DNA of 64,000 nt from Bosea sp. F3-2 (lineage in GTDB: Bacteria; Pseudomonadota; Alphaproteobacteria; Rhizobiales; Beijerinckiaceae). The position numbers and the translations under genes are program-made. Below the pieces are notes generated by a model. That model saw nothing but the letters and a program-made list of their open reading frames with translations, did not search any database and had not been told where the DNA came from. The stretch is taken from NCBI RefSeq assembly GCF_008253865.1, contig NZ_CP042331.1, positions 5,607,501 through 5,671,500 of the forward strand, written 5' to 3'. Positions 24,343 to 32,311 of the stretch are shown here, piece by piece. Numbering within the stretch: the stretch's first letter is position 1; the number at the start of each line of letters is the position of its first letter.

Positions 24343-25683
24343 ATGCCCCAGACCTATGACGTCATCCTCAAGGGCGGCACGGTGGTGAACCAGGATGGTC
24401 GCGTCGCGCGGGACATCGGCATCACCGGCGGCAAGATCATGGCTCTGGGCGATCTCTCGCGGGCCTCGGCCGGTGAGGTGGTCGACTGCACCGGCCTGCA
24501 CATCCTGCCCGGCGTGATCGACAGCCAGGTGCATTTCCGCGAGCCGGGGCTCGATCACAAGGAAGATCTGGAGACGGGCTCGCGCGCTGCTGCGCTCGGC
24601 GGTGTGACCTGCGTCTTCGAGATGCCGAACACGATTCCACAGACGACGACGCCGGAGGCACTGGCCGACAAGATCAGGCGCGGCCGCCACCGCATGCATT
24701 GCGATTTCGCCTTCTGGGTCGGTGGCACGCACGAGAACGCGGCCGATGTGCCGGAGCTGGAGCGCCTGCCGGGCGCAGCCGGCATCAAGGTCTTCATGGG
24801 CTCCTCGACCGGCGACCTCCTCGTCGAGGACGACAAGGGAGTCGCCGAGATCCTGAAGCGCACGCGCCGTCGCGCTGCCTTCCACTCGGAAGACGAGATG
24901 ATGCTGCGCGAGCGCATGGGGCTGCGTGTCGAGGGCGACCCGTCGAGCCATCCGGTCTGGCGCTCGCCCGAGGTGGCGCTGACCTGCACGACGCGGCTGG
25001 TGCGGATCGCGCGGGAGACCGGGGCGCGGGTGCACATCCTGCACATCTCGACCGGGGACGAGATGCTGTTCCTGAAGGACCATAAGGATGTCGCGACCGT
25101 CGAGGTGCTGCCGAACCATCTGACCCTCGTTGCGCCGGATTGCTACGAGCGGCTCGGCACCTACGCCCAGATGAATCCGCCGATCCGCGACGACAGCCAT
25201 CGCCAGCGCATCTGGTGGGGCGTTGAGCAAGGCATCGTCGACGTGCTCGGCTCGGATCACGCGCCGCATACCCATGAGGAGAAGCACCATGCCTATCCGG
25301 CGAGCCATTCCGGCATGCCGGGCGTGCAGACGCTGGTGCCGATCATGCTGGATCATGTGAATGCCGGCCGGCTTTCGCTGGAGCGCTTCGTCGACCTGAC
25401 CAGCGCTGGCCCGCAGCGCATCTTCGGGCTCGAAGGCAAGGGGCGGATCGCGGTGGGCTATGACGCCGACCTTACCATCGTCGACCTCAAGCGCAGACAG
25501 ACGATCACCAATGACTGGATCGCCTCGAAATGCGGCTGGACTCCCTATGACGGCGTCACTGTCACCGGCTGGCCGGTCGGCACCTTCGTGCGCGGCCTCA
25601 AGGTGATGTGGGAGGGTGAATTGACAACCCCGTCGCAGGGCGAGCCGGCCCGCTTCCTGGAGGCGCTGCCACGCGGCGCCTGA
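24343..25683 (+). CDS. pyrC: Dihydroorotase-family amidohydrolase (QxH variant)
   Basis: A 446-residue cyclic amidohydrolase of the class I dihydroorotase type (carbamoyl-aspartate to dihydroorotate, or a related hydantoin/allantoin reaction). The first metal motif is normally HxH; here it reads DSQVHFREPG, with Gln62 in place of the first His and His64 kept. The carboxylated Lys (GIKVFMGSSTG), AFHSEDE, HILHIST and GSDHAPH motifs are present. No pyrB lies nearby. Gln at this position occurs in some alphaproteobacterial homologues, as I recall, so activity may be retained; the pyrimidine role should be held with some caution. Confidence 0.8.
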   Translation: MPQTYDVILKGGTVVNQDGRVARDIGITGGKIMALGDLSRASAGEVVDCTGLHILPGVIDSQVHFREPGLDHKEDLETGSRAAALGGVTCVFEMPNTIPQTTTPEALADKIRRGRHRMHCDFAFWVGGTHENAADVPELERLPGAAGIKVFMGSSTGDLLVEDDKGVAEILKRTRRRAAFHSEDEMMLRERMGLRVEGDPSSHPVWRSPEVALTCTTRLVRIARETGARVHILHISTGDEMLFLKDHKDVATVEVLPNHLTLVAPDCYERLGTYAQMNPPIRDDSHRQRIWWGVEQGIVDVLGSDHAPHTHEEKHHAYPASHSGMPGVQTLVPIMLDHVNAGRLSLERFVDLTSAGPQRIFGLEGKGRIAVGYDADLTIVDLKRRQTITNDWIASKCGWTPYDGVTVTGWPVGTFVRGLKVMWEGELTTPSQGEPARFLEALPRGA

Positions 25684-25702
25684 GGGTCTGCGACGCGACT
25701 TG

Positions 25703-25750
25703 AAAAATTTTTCGGCGGGATGTCGAAACCCGCCGCACTCGTTCGACGTG
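25703..25750 (+). promoter_or_regulatory. Probable ECF42 promoter, copy 1
   Basis: AAAAATTTTTC, then seven bases, TGTCGA (25721-25726), thirteen bases, and CGTTCGACGTG (25740-25750), 63 bases before the DHFR-like start. The second copy at 26483-26530 keeps every spacing. TGTCGA as a -35 and CGTTC/CGA-type -10 fits the ECF42 consensus I recall from published work. The A5T5 block may be an UP element. Confidence 0.78.
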
Positions 25751-25813
25751 TTTGCAGGAAGAGATGTTGGTGGCGGATGATCCGCCGCCCGCTCCCCGCC
25801 ATGGAGAAACGAG

Positions 25814-26479
25814 ATGAGAGAGATCGTTGCCGCGACCTTCCTGTCGCTCGACGGCGTCATGCAGGCGCCGGGCGGACCGGACGAAGACACGACCGGCGGG
25901 TTCAAGCTCGGCGGCTGGATCGTCAATTACGGGGACGAGGTCACCCACCAGGCGGTCATGGAAAGCTTCGCCGAGCCTTTCGACCTGCTGCTCGGGCGCA
26001 AGACCTACGAGATCTTCGCCGCGCATTGGCCTTTCACCGGGGATGACGGCCCGATCGCGGAGGCCTTCAACCGCGTCACCAAATATGTCGCGTCCCGTTC
26101 CGGGATTGCGCTCGACTGGCAGAACTCGGTTTCGCTCGGCGACGACGTCGTGGCGCGGCTGACAGCGCTGAAGCGCGAGGACGGGCCGCGGCTCCTGATC
26201 CAGGGCAGCGCCGATCTGATCCAGACCCTGCTCCGGCACGATCTGATCGATGAGATGAAGCTCATGATCTTTCCGCTTGTGCTGGGCAAGGGCAAGCGAC
26301 TCTTCGGCGAAGGGGCGATGCCGGCGGCGATGCGCGTCATCGACAGCAAGGTGTCGCCGACCGGGGTCATGATCGGCCGCTATCGCCGCGACGGCGCGGT
26401 CAAGCCGGGCTCCTTCGCGATGGCGCAGCCGTCGCAGGCCGAGATCGCGCGTCGCCAGAAATGGGCGGCGGAAGGCTGA
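25814..26479 (+). CDS. Dihydrofolate reductase-like (RibD C-terminal) protein
   Basis: A 221-residue protein with a RibD_C/DHFR-like fold: MREIVAATFLSLDGVMQAPGG, FDLLLGRKTYEIFAAHWP, LLIQGSADLIQTLLRHDLIDEMKLMIFPLVLGKGKRLF are family landmarks. Such proteins bind NADPH, but most of their substrates are unknown and this is not the main FolA. It is the first gene of the ECF42 locus, with its own copy of the locus promoter, so it is probably a sigma-factor target. Confidence 0.9.
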   Translation: MREIVAATFLSLDGVMQAPGGPDEDTTGGFKLGGWIVNYGDEVTHQAVMESFAEPFDLLLGRKTYEIFAAHWPFTGDDGPIAEAFNRVTKYVASRSGIALDWQNSVSLGDDVVARLTALKREDGPRLLIQGSADLIQTLLRHDLIDEMKLMIFPLVLGKGKRLFGEGAMPAAMRVIDSKVSPTGVMIGRYRRDGAVKPGSFAMAQPSQAEIARRQKWAAEG

Positions 26480-26482
26480 GAC

Positions 26483-26530
26483 AAAAATTTTTCCGGTCGT
26501 TGTCGATTTCGGCACTCGCCGTTCGACGTG
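26483..26530 (+). promoter_or_regulatory. Probable ECF42 promoter, copy 2
   Basis: AAAAATTTTTC, seven bases, TGTCGA (26501-26506), thirteen bases, CGTTCGACGTG (26520-26530), 56 bases before the first YciI gene. It matches copy 1 in all three blocks and in both spacers, while the spacer sequences differ. That pattern implies selection on the blocks. Confidence 0.78.
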
Positions 26531-26586
26531 AGGATGAAGGCAAGAGATCGCCTTCGATCGCAAAGACAGCACAAGGGAGAAGACCA

Positions 26587-27009
26587 ATGCGTGTGATGGT
26601 TCTGGTCAAGGCCGACAAGGACAGCGAAGCCGGCATCATGCCGAGCGAAGAGCTTCTCACCCGGATGGGAGCCTATAACGAGGAGCTGGTGAAGGCCGGC
26701 ATCATGCTGGCCGGCGATGGTCTGCACCCGAGCTCGAAGGGCATCCGCATGCGCTTCTCGGGCAGCGAGCGGACGATCACGGACGGCCCCTTCGCCGAGA
26801 CCAAGGAGCTGCTCTGCGGCTTCTGGATCTGGCAGGTGAAGTCCTTCGACGAGGCGGTCGAGTGGCTGAAGCGCGCGCCCTTCGACGGCGGCACCGAGAT
26901 CGAACTGCGCCGCGTCTTCGAGATGGAGGATTTCGGCGAGGCGCTGACGCCGGAGCTGCGCGCGCAGGAAGAGCGCATTCAGGCCGGCGCGGCGAAGCTC
27001 GCCGGCTGA
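26587..27009 (+). CDS. YciI/DGPF-family protein 1
   Basis: A 140-residue DGPF-domain protein of the YCII-related superfamily: MRVMVLVKADKDSEAG, then GDGLHPSSKG and the name-giving TDGPFAETKELLCGFWIWQVKSFDEAVEWLKRAP. The biochemical role of DGPF proteins is unknown. They are the conserved partners of ECF42 sigma factors, and this gene has a copy of the putative promoter upstream. The start at 26587 follows AAGGGAGAAG. A paralogue follows. Confidence 0.92.
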   Translation: MRVMVLVKADKDSEAGIMPSEELLTRMGAYNEELVKAGIMLAGDGLHPSSKGIRMRFSGSERTITDGPFAETKELLCGFWIWQVKSFDEAVEWLKRAPFDGGTEIELRRVFEMEDFGEALTPELRAQEERIQAGAAKLAG

Positions 27010-27088
27010 GCGGCGGAACTCTCGAAATCCAATCCCCGGAAGGCGCGGGGCAAAAGCCGCCGGCGCTTCCACTCAAAGGAGAAAACCG

Positions 27089-27514
27089 ATGCGTTTCATG
27101 GTGATGGTCAAGGCGACCAAGGACAGCGAAGCCGGCGCGCCGCCGACCCGCGAGCTGCTCGATGCGATGATGGCTTACAACGAAGAACTGGTGAAAGCCG
27201 GCATCATGAAGGGTGGCGACGGGCTGCAGCCGAGCGCGAAGGGCGTGCGCGTGCAGTTCGACGGCACCAAGCGCTCCGTCGTCGACGGGCCCTTCGCCGA
27301 GACCAAGGAGCTCGTCGCCGGCTACTGGCTGTGGGAGTGCCAGTCGCTCGACGAGGCGATCGCCTGGGTCAAGCGCTGTCCGAACCCGATGCCAGGCCCG
27401 TCCGAGATCGAGATTCGGCCGCTCTTCGAGCTTGCCGATTTCGGCGATGTCGTCACGCCGGACGCCGCGGCGAAGTGGGACCGCCTCAAGAACGAGGTCG
27501 GCGGCCAGGGCTGA
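27089..27514 (+). CDS. YciI/DGPF-family protein 2
   Basis: A 141-residue paralogue of the preceding gene, alike through MRFMVMVKATKDSEAG, GGDGLQPSAKG and VDGPFAETKELVAGYWLWECQSLDEAIAWVKRCP. AAAGGAG precedes the start. No TGTCGA promoter block lies in the 79-base gap, so it is probably read from the promoter at 26483-26530 together with the first copy. Function unknown. Confidence 0.92.
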   Translation: MRFMVMVKATKDSEAGAPPTRELLDAMMAYNEELVKAGIMKGGDGLQPSAKGVRVQFDGTKRSVVDGPFAETKELVAGYWLWECQSLDEAIAWVKRCPNPMPGPSEIEIRPLFELADFGDVVTPDAAAKWDRLKNEVGGQG

Positions 27515-27553
27515 ACGACAAAACGACCTGCTGATTTCCGACGAAACCACGCC

Positions 27554-27741
27554 GTCATTCCGGGGCGGGCCGCAGGCCCGAACCCGGAACCCATGAACAT
27601 CGGCTTGGCCGTCATGCTCGGGCTTGACCCGAGCATCTCCTGCAAGAGATTCTCGGGTCTACGCTTCGCTTCGCCCGAGAATGACGATCCGCCGTGTTCA
27701 TGGGTTCCGGGCTCTTCGCTGACGCGAAGCCCCGGAATGAC
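27554..27741. repeat. Family A' repeat interrupted by a family B repeat
   Basis: The outer element runs from GTCATTCCGGGGCGG to CCCCGGAATGAC with perfect 15-base internal arms (27584-27598 CCGGAACCCATGAAC; 27696-27710 its complement). Between these arms lies a complete family B element at 27611-27685. The 319-base gap between the second YciI gene and the sigma gene is mostly this composite; I see no gene in it. Confidence 0.75.
27611..27685. repeat. Intergenic palindromic repeat, family B (copy 3, nested)
   Basis: Starts GTCATGCTCGGGCTTGACCC and ends CTTCGCCCGAGAATGAC. It is inside the loop of the family A' element at 27554-27741. Confidence 0.72.
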
Positions 27742-27833
27742 GGCATGGTTCCGTCGAAATCCAACAAACTCCCGGCTGAATGAAGCTCGGGGCCGCTTGC
27801 CAGCCGATGCGCTGATGGTGTGTATCGCTTCTC

Positions 27834-29105
27834 ATGTTGGGCAGCGATGCACACCGCACCGTCGAAACGGTCTGGCGCATGGAGGCGCCGAAGCTGATCG
27901 CGGGGCTTGCGCGATTGACGCGGGATGTCGGCCGCGCCGAGGAGTTGGCGCAGGACGCTCTCGTCGCGGCGCTGAAGCAATGGCCCGAGGAGGGCGTACC
28001 GCGCAATCCGGCGGCCTGGCTGATGCAGGTCGCCAAGCACCGCGCAGCCGACGCCGCCCGCCACGAGATCATGGCCCGGCGCAAGCAGGACGAAATCGGT
28101 CGCGACATCGAAAGCGAAGGGCCGGCGATGCCCGATCTCGATGAGGCGCTCGACGACGAGGTCGGCGACGACCTCTTGCGGTTGATCTTCACCGCCTGCC
28201 ACCCGGTCCTGCCCAAGGAAGCACGGCTTGCATTGACCTTGCGGCTGCTCGGCGGGCTGACGACCGAGGAGATCGCCCGCGCCTTCCTGGTGCCGGAGCC
28301 GACGATGGCGCAACGCATCGTGCGGGCGAAGAAGACGCTGAGCGAAGCGAAGGTTCCCTATGACGTTCCGGCCGGCGCCGAGCTTGGAGAGCGGCTCGCC
28401 TCGGTGCTGGAGGTGATCTACCTGATCTTCAACGAGGGCTATGCCGCGACCGCCGGGCAGGACTGGGTGCGGCCGGCGCTATGCGAGGAGGCGCTGAGGC
28501 TGGGGCGTATCCTGGCAGCGCGGGCTCCGGAGGAGCCGGAGGTGCATGGTCTGGTCGCGCTGATGGAATTGCAGGCCTCGCGGCTCCGAGCGCGTGTCGG
28601 TCCCGAGGGTGAGCCGATTCTGCTGCTCGACCAGAATCGCGCACGCTGGGACCGGTTGCTGATCGGGCGTGGGCTTGCCGCGCTGGAGCGGGCGCAGCGG
28701 CTCGCCGGCACTTCGCCGGGGCCTTACCTGCTGCAGGCCGCACTGGCCGCCTGCCATGCGCGCGCTCGGACGGCGGAGGAGACCGACTGGCAGCGAATCG
28801 CGGCGCTCTATGCGGTACTCGGCCGGGTGATGCCGTCCCCGATCGTCGAGCTCAACCGGGCCGTGGCGGTCGGCATGGCGGAAGGGCCGGCAGCGGGGCT
28901 GGAACTGGTCGAGGCGCTAGGCACGGAACCGGCGCTCAAGCGCTATCATCTGCTGCCGAGCGTGCGCGGCGACCTGTTGTCCAAGCTCGGCCGGCATCGG
29001 GAAGCGGCGGAGGCGTTCGAGGAGGCCGTCGCGCTGACTGGTAACGTCAAGGAACGGGTGCTGATGGAGGAGCGGGCGGCGGCGGCGCGGGCCGCGATGG
29101 AATAG
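27834..29105 (+). CDS. ECF42-type RNA polymerase sigma factor
   Basis: A 423-residue sigma factor, twice the usual ECF length. Region 2 spans about residues 15-80 (AEELAQDALVAALKQWPEEG, NPAAWLMQVAKHRAAD) and region 4 about 130-175 (LLGGLTTEEIARAFLVPEPTMAQRIVRAKKTL). The rest is the DUF6596/TPR-like C-terminal extension (YLIFNEGYAATAG, ALCEEALRLGRILAARAPEEPEVHGLVALMEL), which in ECF42 proteins replaces an anti-sigma factor and is needed for activity. DGPF protein genes beside it confirm the group. How it is activated is unknown. Confidence 0.93.
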   Translation: MLGSDAHRTVETVWRMEAPKLIAGLARLTRDVGRAEELAQDALVAALKQWPEEGVPRNPAAWLMQVAKHRAADAARHEIMARRKQDEIGRDIESEGPAMPDLDEALDDEVGDDLLRLIFTACHPVLPKEARLALTLRLLGGLTTEEIARAFLVPEPTMAQRIVRAKKTLSEAKVPYDVPAGAELGERLASVLEVIYLIFNEGYAATAGQDWVRPALCEEALRLGRILAARAPEEPEVHGLVALMELQASRLRARVGPEGEPILLLDQNRARWDRLLIGRGLAALERAQRLAGTSPGPYLLQAALAACHARARTAEETDWQRIAALYAVLGRVMPSPIVELNRAVAVGMAEGPAAGLELVEALGTEPALKRYHLLPSVRGDLLSKLGRHREAAEAFEEAVALTGNVKERVLMEERAAAARAAME

Positions 29106-29138
29106 AGTGTTTTCCGATCAGGTTGGATCGCAGAAGCC

Positions 29139-29225
29139 GTCATTGCGAGGAGCGAAGCGACGAAGCAATCCAGGGGCGGCAGAGCTCTACGTCCCCCTGG
29201 ATTGCTTCGCTTCGCTCGCAATGAC
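29139..29225. repeat. Intergenic palindromic repeat, family C (copy 1)
   Basis: Starts GTCATTGCGAGGAGCGAAGC and ends TTCGCTCGCAATGAC, with internal CAATCCAGGGG/CCCCTGGATTG. The second copy is at 59518-59612. Both are flanked by GATCAG-type half palindromes. Confidence 0.8.
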
Positions 29226-29280
29226 GGTTCAGACTGATCGAGAAATGCTCCAGGCAGTGTCCATCTTAAATCGGGCACAT

Positions 29281-29373
29281 CATTCCGGCCTTGAGCCGGA
29301 ATCCATCACAAAGCGAGTCGCGCTACGATGGATTCCGGGTCGGCGTCGCCTGTGGCGACTTGCCCGGAATGAC
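29281..29373. repeat. Intergenic palindromic repeat, family A (copy 5)
   Basis: Starts CATTCCGGCCTTGAGCCGG and ends GACTTGCCCGGAATGAC with internal GGAATCCATC/GATGGATTCC. It follows the family C copy directly; together they fill the convergent gap 29106-29396. Confidence 0.78.
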
Positions 29374-29396
29374 GAGGGAGGGGAAGCGCGCGAAAG

Positions 29397-29666
29397 TCAG
29401 TGCCGGGTGCCGCTGGTGAAGGCGCCGCAGCGCACTTTCTCCGGCAGGGACTCGGTGAAGATGGCGGTGGCTTCCTCGCCATAGGTCTCGACCAAGGTGC
29501 GCAGCGCCGCAAACAGCGCGGCATGGGCGAGCGCATCCGAATCGAGCCCGTCCTGCTGGGCTTCGGCGAAGGCGTCCTCGACATAGCCGTAGGCGACGCG
29601 GCGCGCATCGCCATGGTCTTCGGCGAGATTCGGGTCGAGCATCGTGTCTTCGGGCTGGATCGGCAT
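29397..29666 (-). CDS. Small hypothetical protein
   Basis: An 89-residue acidic, soluble protein (MPIQPEDTMLDPNLAEDHGDA...) with a helical middle (ALAHAALFAALRTLVETYGEEATAIFTESLPEKVRCGAF). No domain recognised. The start at 29666 is chosen over 29747 because the upstream part is low-quality sequence; 29642 is a second option. It looks like a conserved Hyphomicrobiales hypothetical, but that cannot be verified here. Confidence 0.68.
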   Translation of the reverse strand: MPIQPEDTMLDPNLAEDHGDARRVAYGYVEDAFAEAQQDGLDSDALAHAALFAALRTLVETYGEEATAIFTESLPEKVRCGAFTSGTRH

Positions 29667-29849
29667 CGAAATGGGACTCTGCGGCCTTCTATCTGATGCG
29701 AATCGCGCCGGTTGTGACCCGGATCGCGACGGTTGGGCGATGCTCAAGTCATAAGCCGTGCCAGAGCGGCACGCTACCGCGGCGTTTAAGAAAGGTTAAC
29801 GCGACCGGAAGAATTCCACCGAAGATCGCATTCCAGCAACAGCTGTTGC

Positions 29850-30293
29850 CTATCCGCCATAACGGCTGGCCAGCGCCCGCGACAGGGCCTCGCCTTCGGC
29901 CGCGAGGCGCGCGGAGGCTTCCTGGCTGGCATCGGTACAGGAACGGTGGGTCAGCGAATAGGCCTTGAAGCCGCGGTTGAAAGCGGCGGTCAGGCGGTCG
30001 CGCCGTTGCGGGGTGCGTCCTTCGGCCTCGATCAGGGCCGCCATGCGGGCGCGCCAATCCTGGGCCTCCTTGCCGCCGCAGAGCGTGCGCAGATAGGCGA
30101 GCGAGCCCATGATCTCGGCGAGCTGGAGCAGCTGCGGCTCATAGGGCGGGCCGTCCGGCTCCTGGACGGGCGGTTCGGCAGGCTTGGCTGCGGGCGGCTT
30201 TACCGGCTGCGGTGTGCGCTGCTGGGCTTGTGAAACCATCGGCGCGAGCAGGACAAGGGCCAGAACGGCCGAAGCGCGAGCGCCGCGCCTCAT
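29850..30293 (-). CDS. TIGR02301-family secreted protein
   Basis: A 147-residue protein with a signal peptide (cut after VSQAQ), a proline-rich linker (PQPVKPPAAKPAEPPVQEP) and a helical body with two cysteines (LRTLCGG and THRSCTD). This matches the uncharacterised alphaproteobacterial TIGR02301 family. The start overlaps the Nudix stop by four bases (ATGA), making it the last gene of the pdxH-SDR-Nudix operon. Periplasmic role unknown. Confidence 0.82.
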   Translation of the reverse strand: MRRGARASAVLALVLLAPMVSQAQQRTPQPVKPPAAKPAEPPVQEPDGPPYEPQLLQLAEIMGSLAYLRTLCGGKEAQDWRARMAALIEAEGRTPQRRDRLTAAFNRGFKAYSLTHRSCTDASQEASARLAAEGEALSRALASRYGG

Positions 30294-30769
30294 GCCGCAC
30301 CACTCGCCGCAAAGAGGCTGTGAGCCCGGCGCAGAACGTCGCCAAGCTCGCGCGTCGTCGCGAGTCCGCCGAGCTTCAGCGGATCGGCCCACATCACGGC
30401 GCCGGCCTCCGGGCCCGGTTGCGGTTCGCCGGACAGCCATTCGCCGACGAAGGAGGCGACGACGAAGTGATGCGTCACGGCGCCCTTGGCATCGCGGCCG
30501 AAGATCTCGACATGGCGGTTGAAGCCGAGGATGCGGGCGGTGACGCCGACCTCCTCCTCCAGTTCGCGCAAGGCCGCCTGCTCGAGCGTCTCACCGGCCT
30601 CGACCTTGCCGCCGGGCAACGACCAGAGTTGATCGGCCGGCGGCTTGGTGCGGGTCGCCAGCAGCACCTTGCCGTCGCGGAAGACCGCGACCGAGGCCGC
30701 GAGCACAGGCCGGGCCGCCGCGCGGCCCGCGGCCGGGAAGCGGATGACCTGGCCGCTATCGGCCGTCAT
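30290..30769 (-). CDS. Nudix hydrolase
   Basis: A 159-residue Nudix protein with the box GGKVEAGETLEQAALRELEEEVGV, a full match to the pattern (written here as GGKVEAGETL then RELEEEVGV). The sequence LLATRTKPPADQLWSLPGG before it suggests an ADP-ribose or nucleotide-type substrate, but this is not certain. Third gene of the operon that starts with pdxH, 13 bases after the SDR gene. Confidence 0.9.
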   Translation of the reverse strand: MTADSGQVIRFPAAGRAAARPVLAASVAVFRDGKVLLATRTKPPADQLWSLPGGKVEAGETLEQAALRELEEEVGVTARILGFNRHVEIFGRDAKGAVTHHFVVASFVGEWLSGEPQPGPEAGAVMWADPLKLGGLATTRELGDVLRRAHSLFAASGAA

Positions 30770-30782
30770 GCTGCACCTCGTA

Positions 30783-31559
30783 TCAAACGTGCTGTCCGCC
30801 GTTGATGTGCAATTCCGAGCCAGTGACGTAGCTCGAAGCGTCCGTGCAGAGGAAATAGATCGCCTTGGCGACCTCGTCCGTCTTGCCGAGCCGCTTCATC
30901 GGCAGGGTGGCGACGATCTTCTCCGTGCCCGGCGACAGGATCGCCGTGTCGATCTCGCCCGGCGAGATCGCGTTGACCCGGATGCCGAGCGGGCCGAAAT
31001 CGGCGGCCATCTCGCGGGTGAGGCTCGCGAGCGCGGCCTTGGAGGTGGCATAGGCCGCTCCCGCGAAGGGATGGACGCGCGAGCCCGCGATCGAGGTGAC
31101 GTTGACGATCGCGCCCTTGGCGGCGGTCAACTCGTCGAGCAGGCCGCGCGCCAGCATGATCGGCGCGAAGAAATTGACCTGGAAGACCTTGTGCCAGTCG
31201 TTGAAGGAGGTGGTGGCGGCTCCGAGCCGCTCGCCCTTGGGACCCTTCGGCGAGATGCCGGCATTGTTGACGAGCGCATGCAGCTTGCCGCCCTCGGTGA
31301 CGAGGCGTTTCTTGATTTCGGCGATGCCGCGCATCGTGTCCTCGGGATCGCCGAGGTCGATCTGGACATGGTCGTCGGCGCCCGAGGGCCAGGGGCATTT
31401 CTCGGAGAAGCCCTGGCGCGAGCAGGACAGGATGCGCCAGCCCGCCATGGCGAATTGCATCACCGTGGCGTGGCCGATGCCGCGGCTTGCCCCGGTCAGC
31501 AGCATGACCGGGCGCTTGCCAGCTTCAGTCTTCGGAAAATCGAATTTCGGCATCGCCAT
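30783..31559 (-). CDS. SDR-family oxidoreductase
   Basis: A 258-residue classical SDR. TGASRGIGHATV is the NAD(P)-binding motif, NNAG follows at about residue 100, and the catalytic Ser-Tyr-Lys set lies in VTSIAGSRVHPFAGAAYATSKAAL. Substrate unknown. It begins 13 bases after pdxH and ends 13 bases before the Nudix gene, so it is part of that operon. The start is 31559 (MAMPKF) or 31553; GGACTCC upstream slightly favours the first. Confidence 0.88.
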   Translation of the reverse strand: MAMPKFDFPKTEAGKRPVMLLTGASRGIGHATVMQFAMAGWRILSCSRQGFSEKCPWPSGADDHVQIDLGDPEDTMRGIAEIKKRLVTEGGKLHALVNNAGISPKGPKGERLGAATTSFNDWHKVFQVNFFAPIMLARGLLDELTAAKGAIVNVTSIAGSRVHPFAGAAYATSKAALASLTREMAADFGPLGIRVNAISPGEIDTAILSPGTEKIVATLPMKRLGKTDEVAKAIYFLCTDASSYVTGSELHINGGQHV

Positions 31560-31572
31560 GGGGCTGGAGTCC

Positions 31573-32187
31573 TTAAGGATAGAAGCGTGTCTTGGTCCAG
31601 GGCTCACCGGCCGAACCGCGGCGGAAGACGATGCGGTCGTGCAGGCGGAAGGCGCCGTCGCGCCAGAACTCGATATAGACCGGGGTGATGCGAAAGCCAC
31701 GCCAATAGGGCGGGCGCGGGATCTCGCCGATGCCGAACTTCAGCGCATAGGTCGCGACGGCTTTCTCCAGCGCGAAACGGCTCTCCAGCGGGCGCGACTG
31801 CTGCGAGGCCCAGGCGCCGATCCGGCTGTCGCGCGGGCGCGACTGGAAATAGGCGTCCGATTCGGCGTCGCTGACGAGGGTGACGGTGCCGCGGATGCGG
31901 ATTTGCCGGCGCAGGCTCTTCCAGTGGAAGAGCGCGGCGGCCTTGGGCTGGCCGAGCAGCTCCACGCCCTTCTGGCTTTCGGTGTTGGTGTAGAAGACGA
32001 ATCCGTCCGGCCCGTGGTCCTTCAGCAGCACCATGCGGCTGTTGGGCATGCCGTCGGCGTCGACAGTGGACAGCGCCATCCCGGTAGGGTCGTTCGGCTC
32101 GGACTTGGTCGCTTCGTCCAACCACTTCTGGAACAAGGCGAAAGGCTCGTTTTCCTCAGTGAAGTCACCGCTCGTTAACGGTTGCAC
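31573..32187 (-). CDS. pdxH: Pyridoxamine 5'-phosphate oxidase
   Basis: A 204-residue FMN enzyme that oxidises pyridoxamine- or pyridoxine-5'-phosphate to PLP. Landmarks: PNSRMVLLKDHGPDGFVFYTN, QIRIRGTVTLVS, FQSRPRDSRIGAWASQQS and the C-terminal RLHDRIVFRR...WTKTRFYP. First gene of a four-gene operon on the minus strand. It is divergent from a lipoprotein gene. Confidence 0.96.
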   Translation of the reverse strand: MQPLTSGDFTEENEPFALFQKWLDEATKSEPNDPTGMALSTVDADGMPNSRMVLLKDHGPDGFVFYTNTESQKGVELLGQPKAAALFHWKSLRRQIRIRGTVTLVSDAESDAYFQSRPRDSRIGAWASQQSRPLESRFALEKAVATYALKFGIGEIPRPPYWRGFRITPVYIEFWRDGAFRLHDRIVFRRGSAGEPWTKTRFYP

Positions 32188-32311
32188 GTTCTAATCCTCG
32201 GTCAGTGAAGGTTGGGCGTTGGGCGAGCGCAAAGTGATCCGGTTTCGGGCGATTGGTTTATATAGGGCAGGGGCCGGAGCGTTCCAAAGCCTTCCTGATC
32301 GCGCAGCCCCC

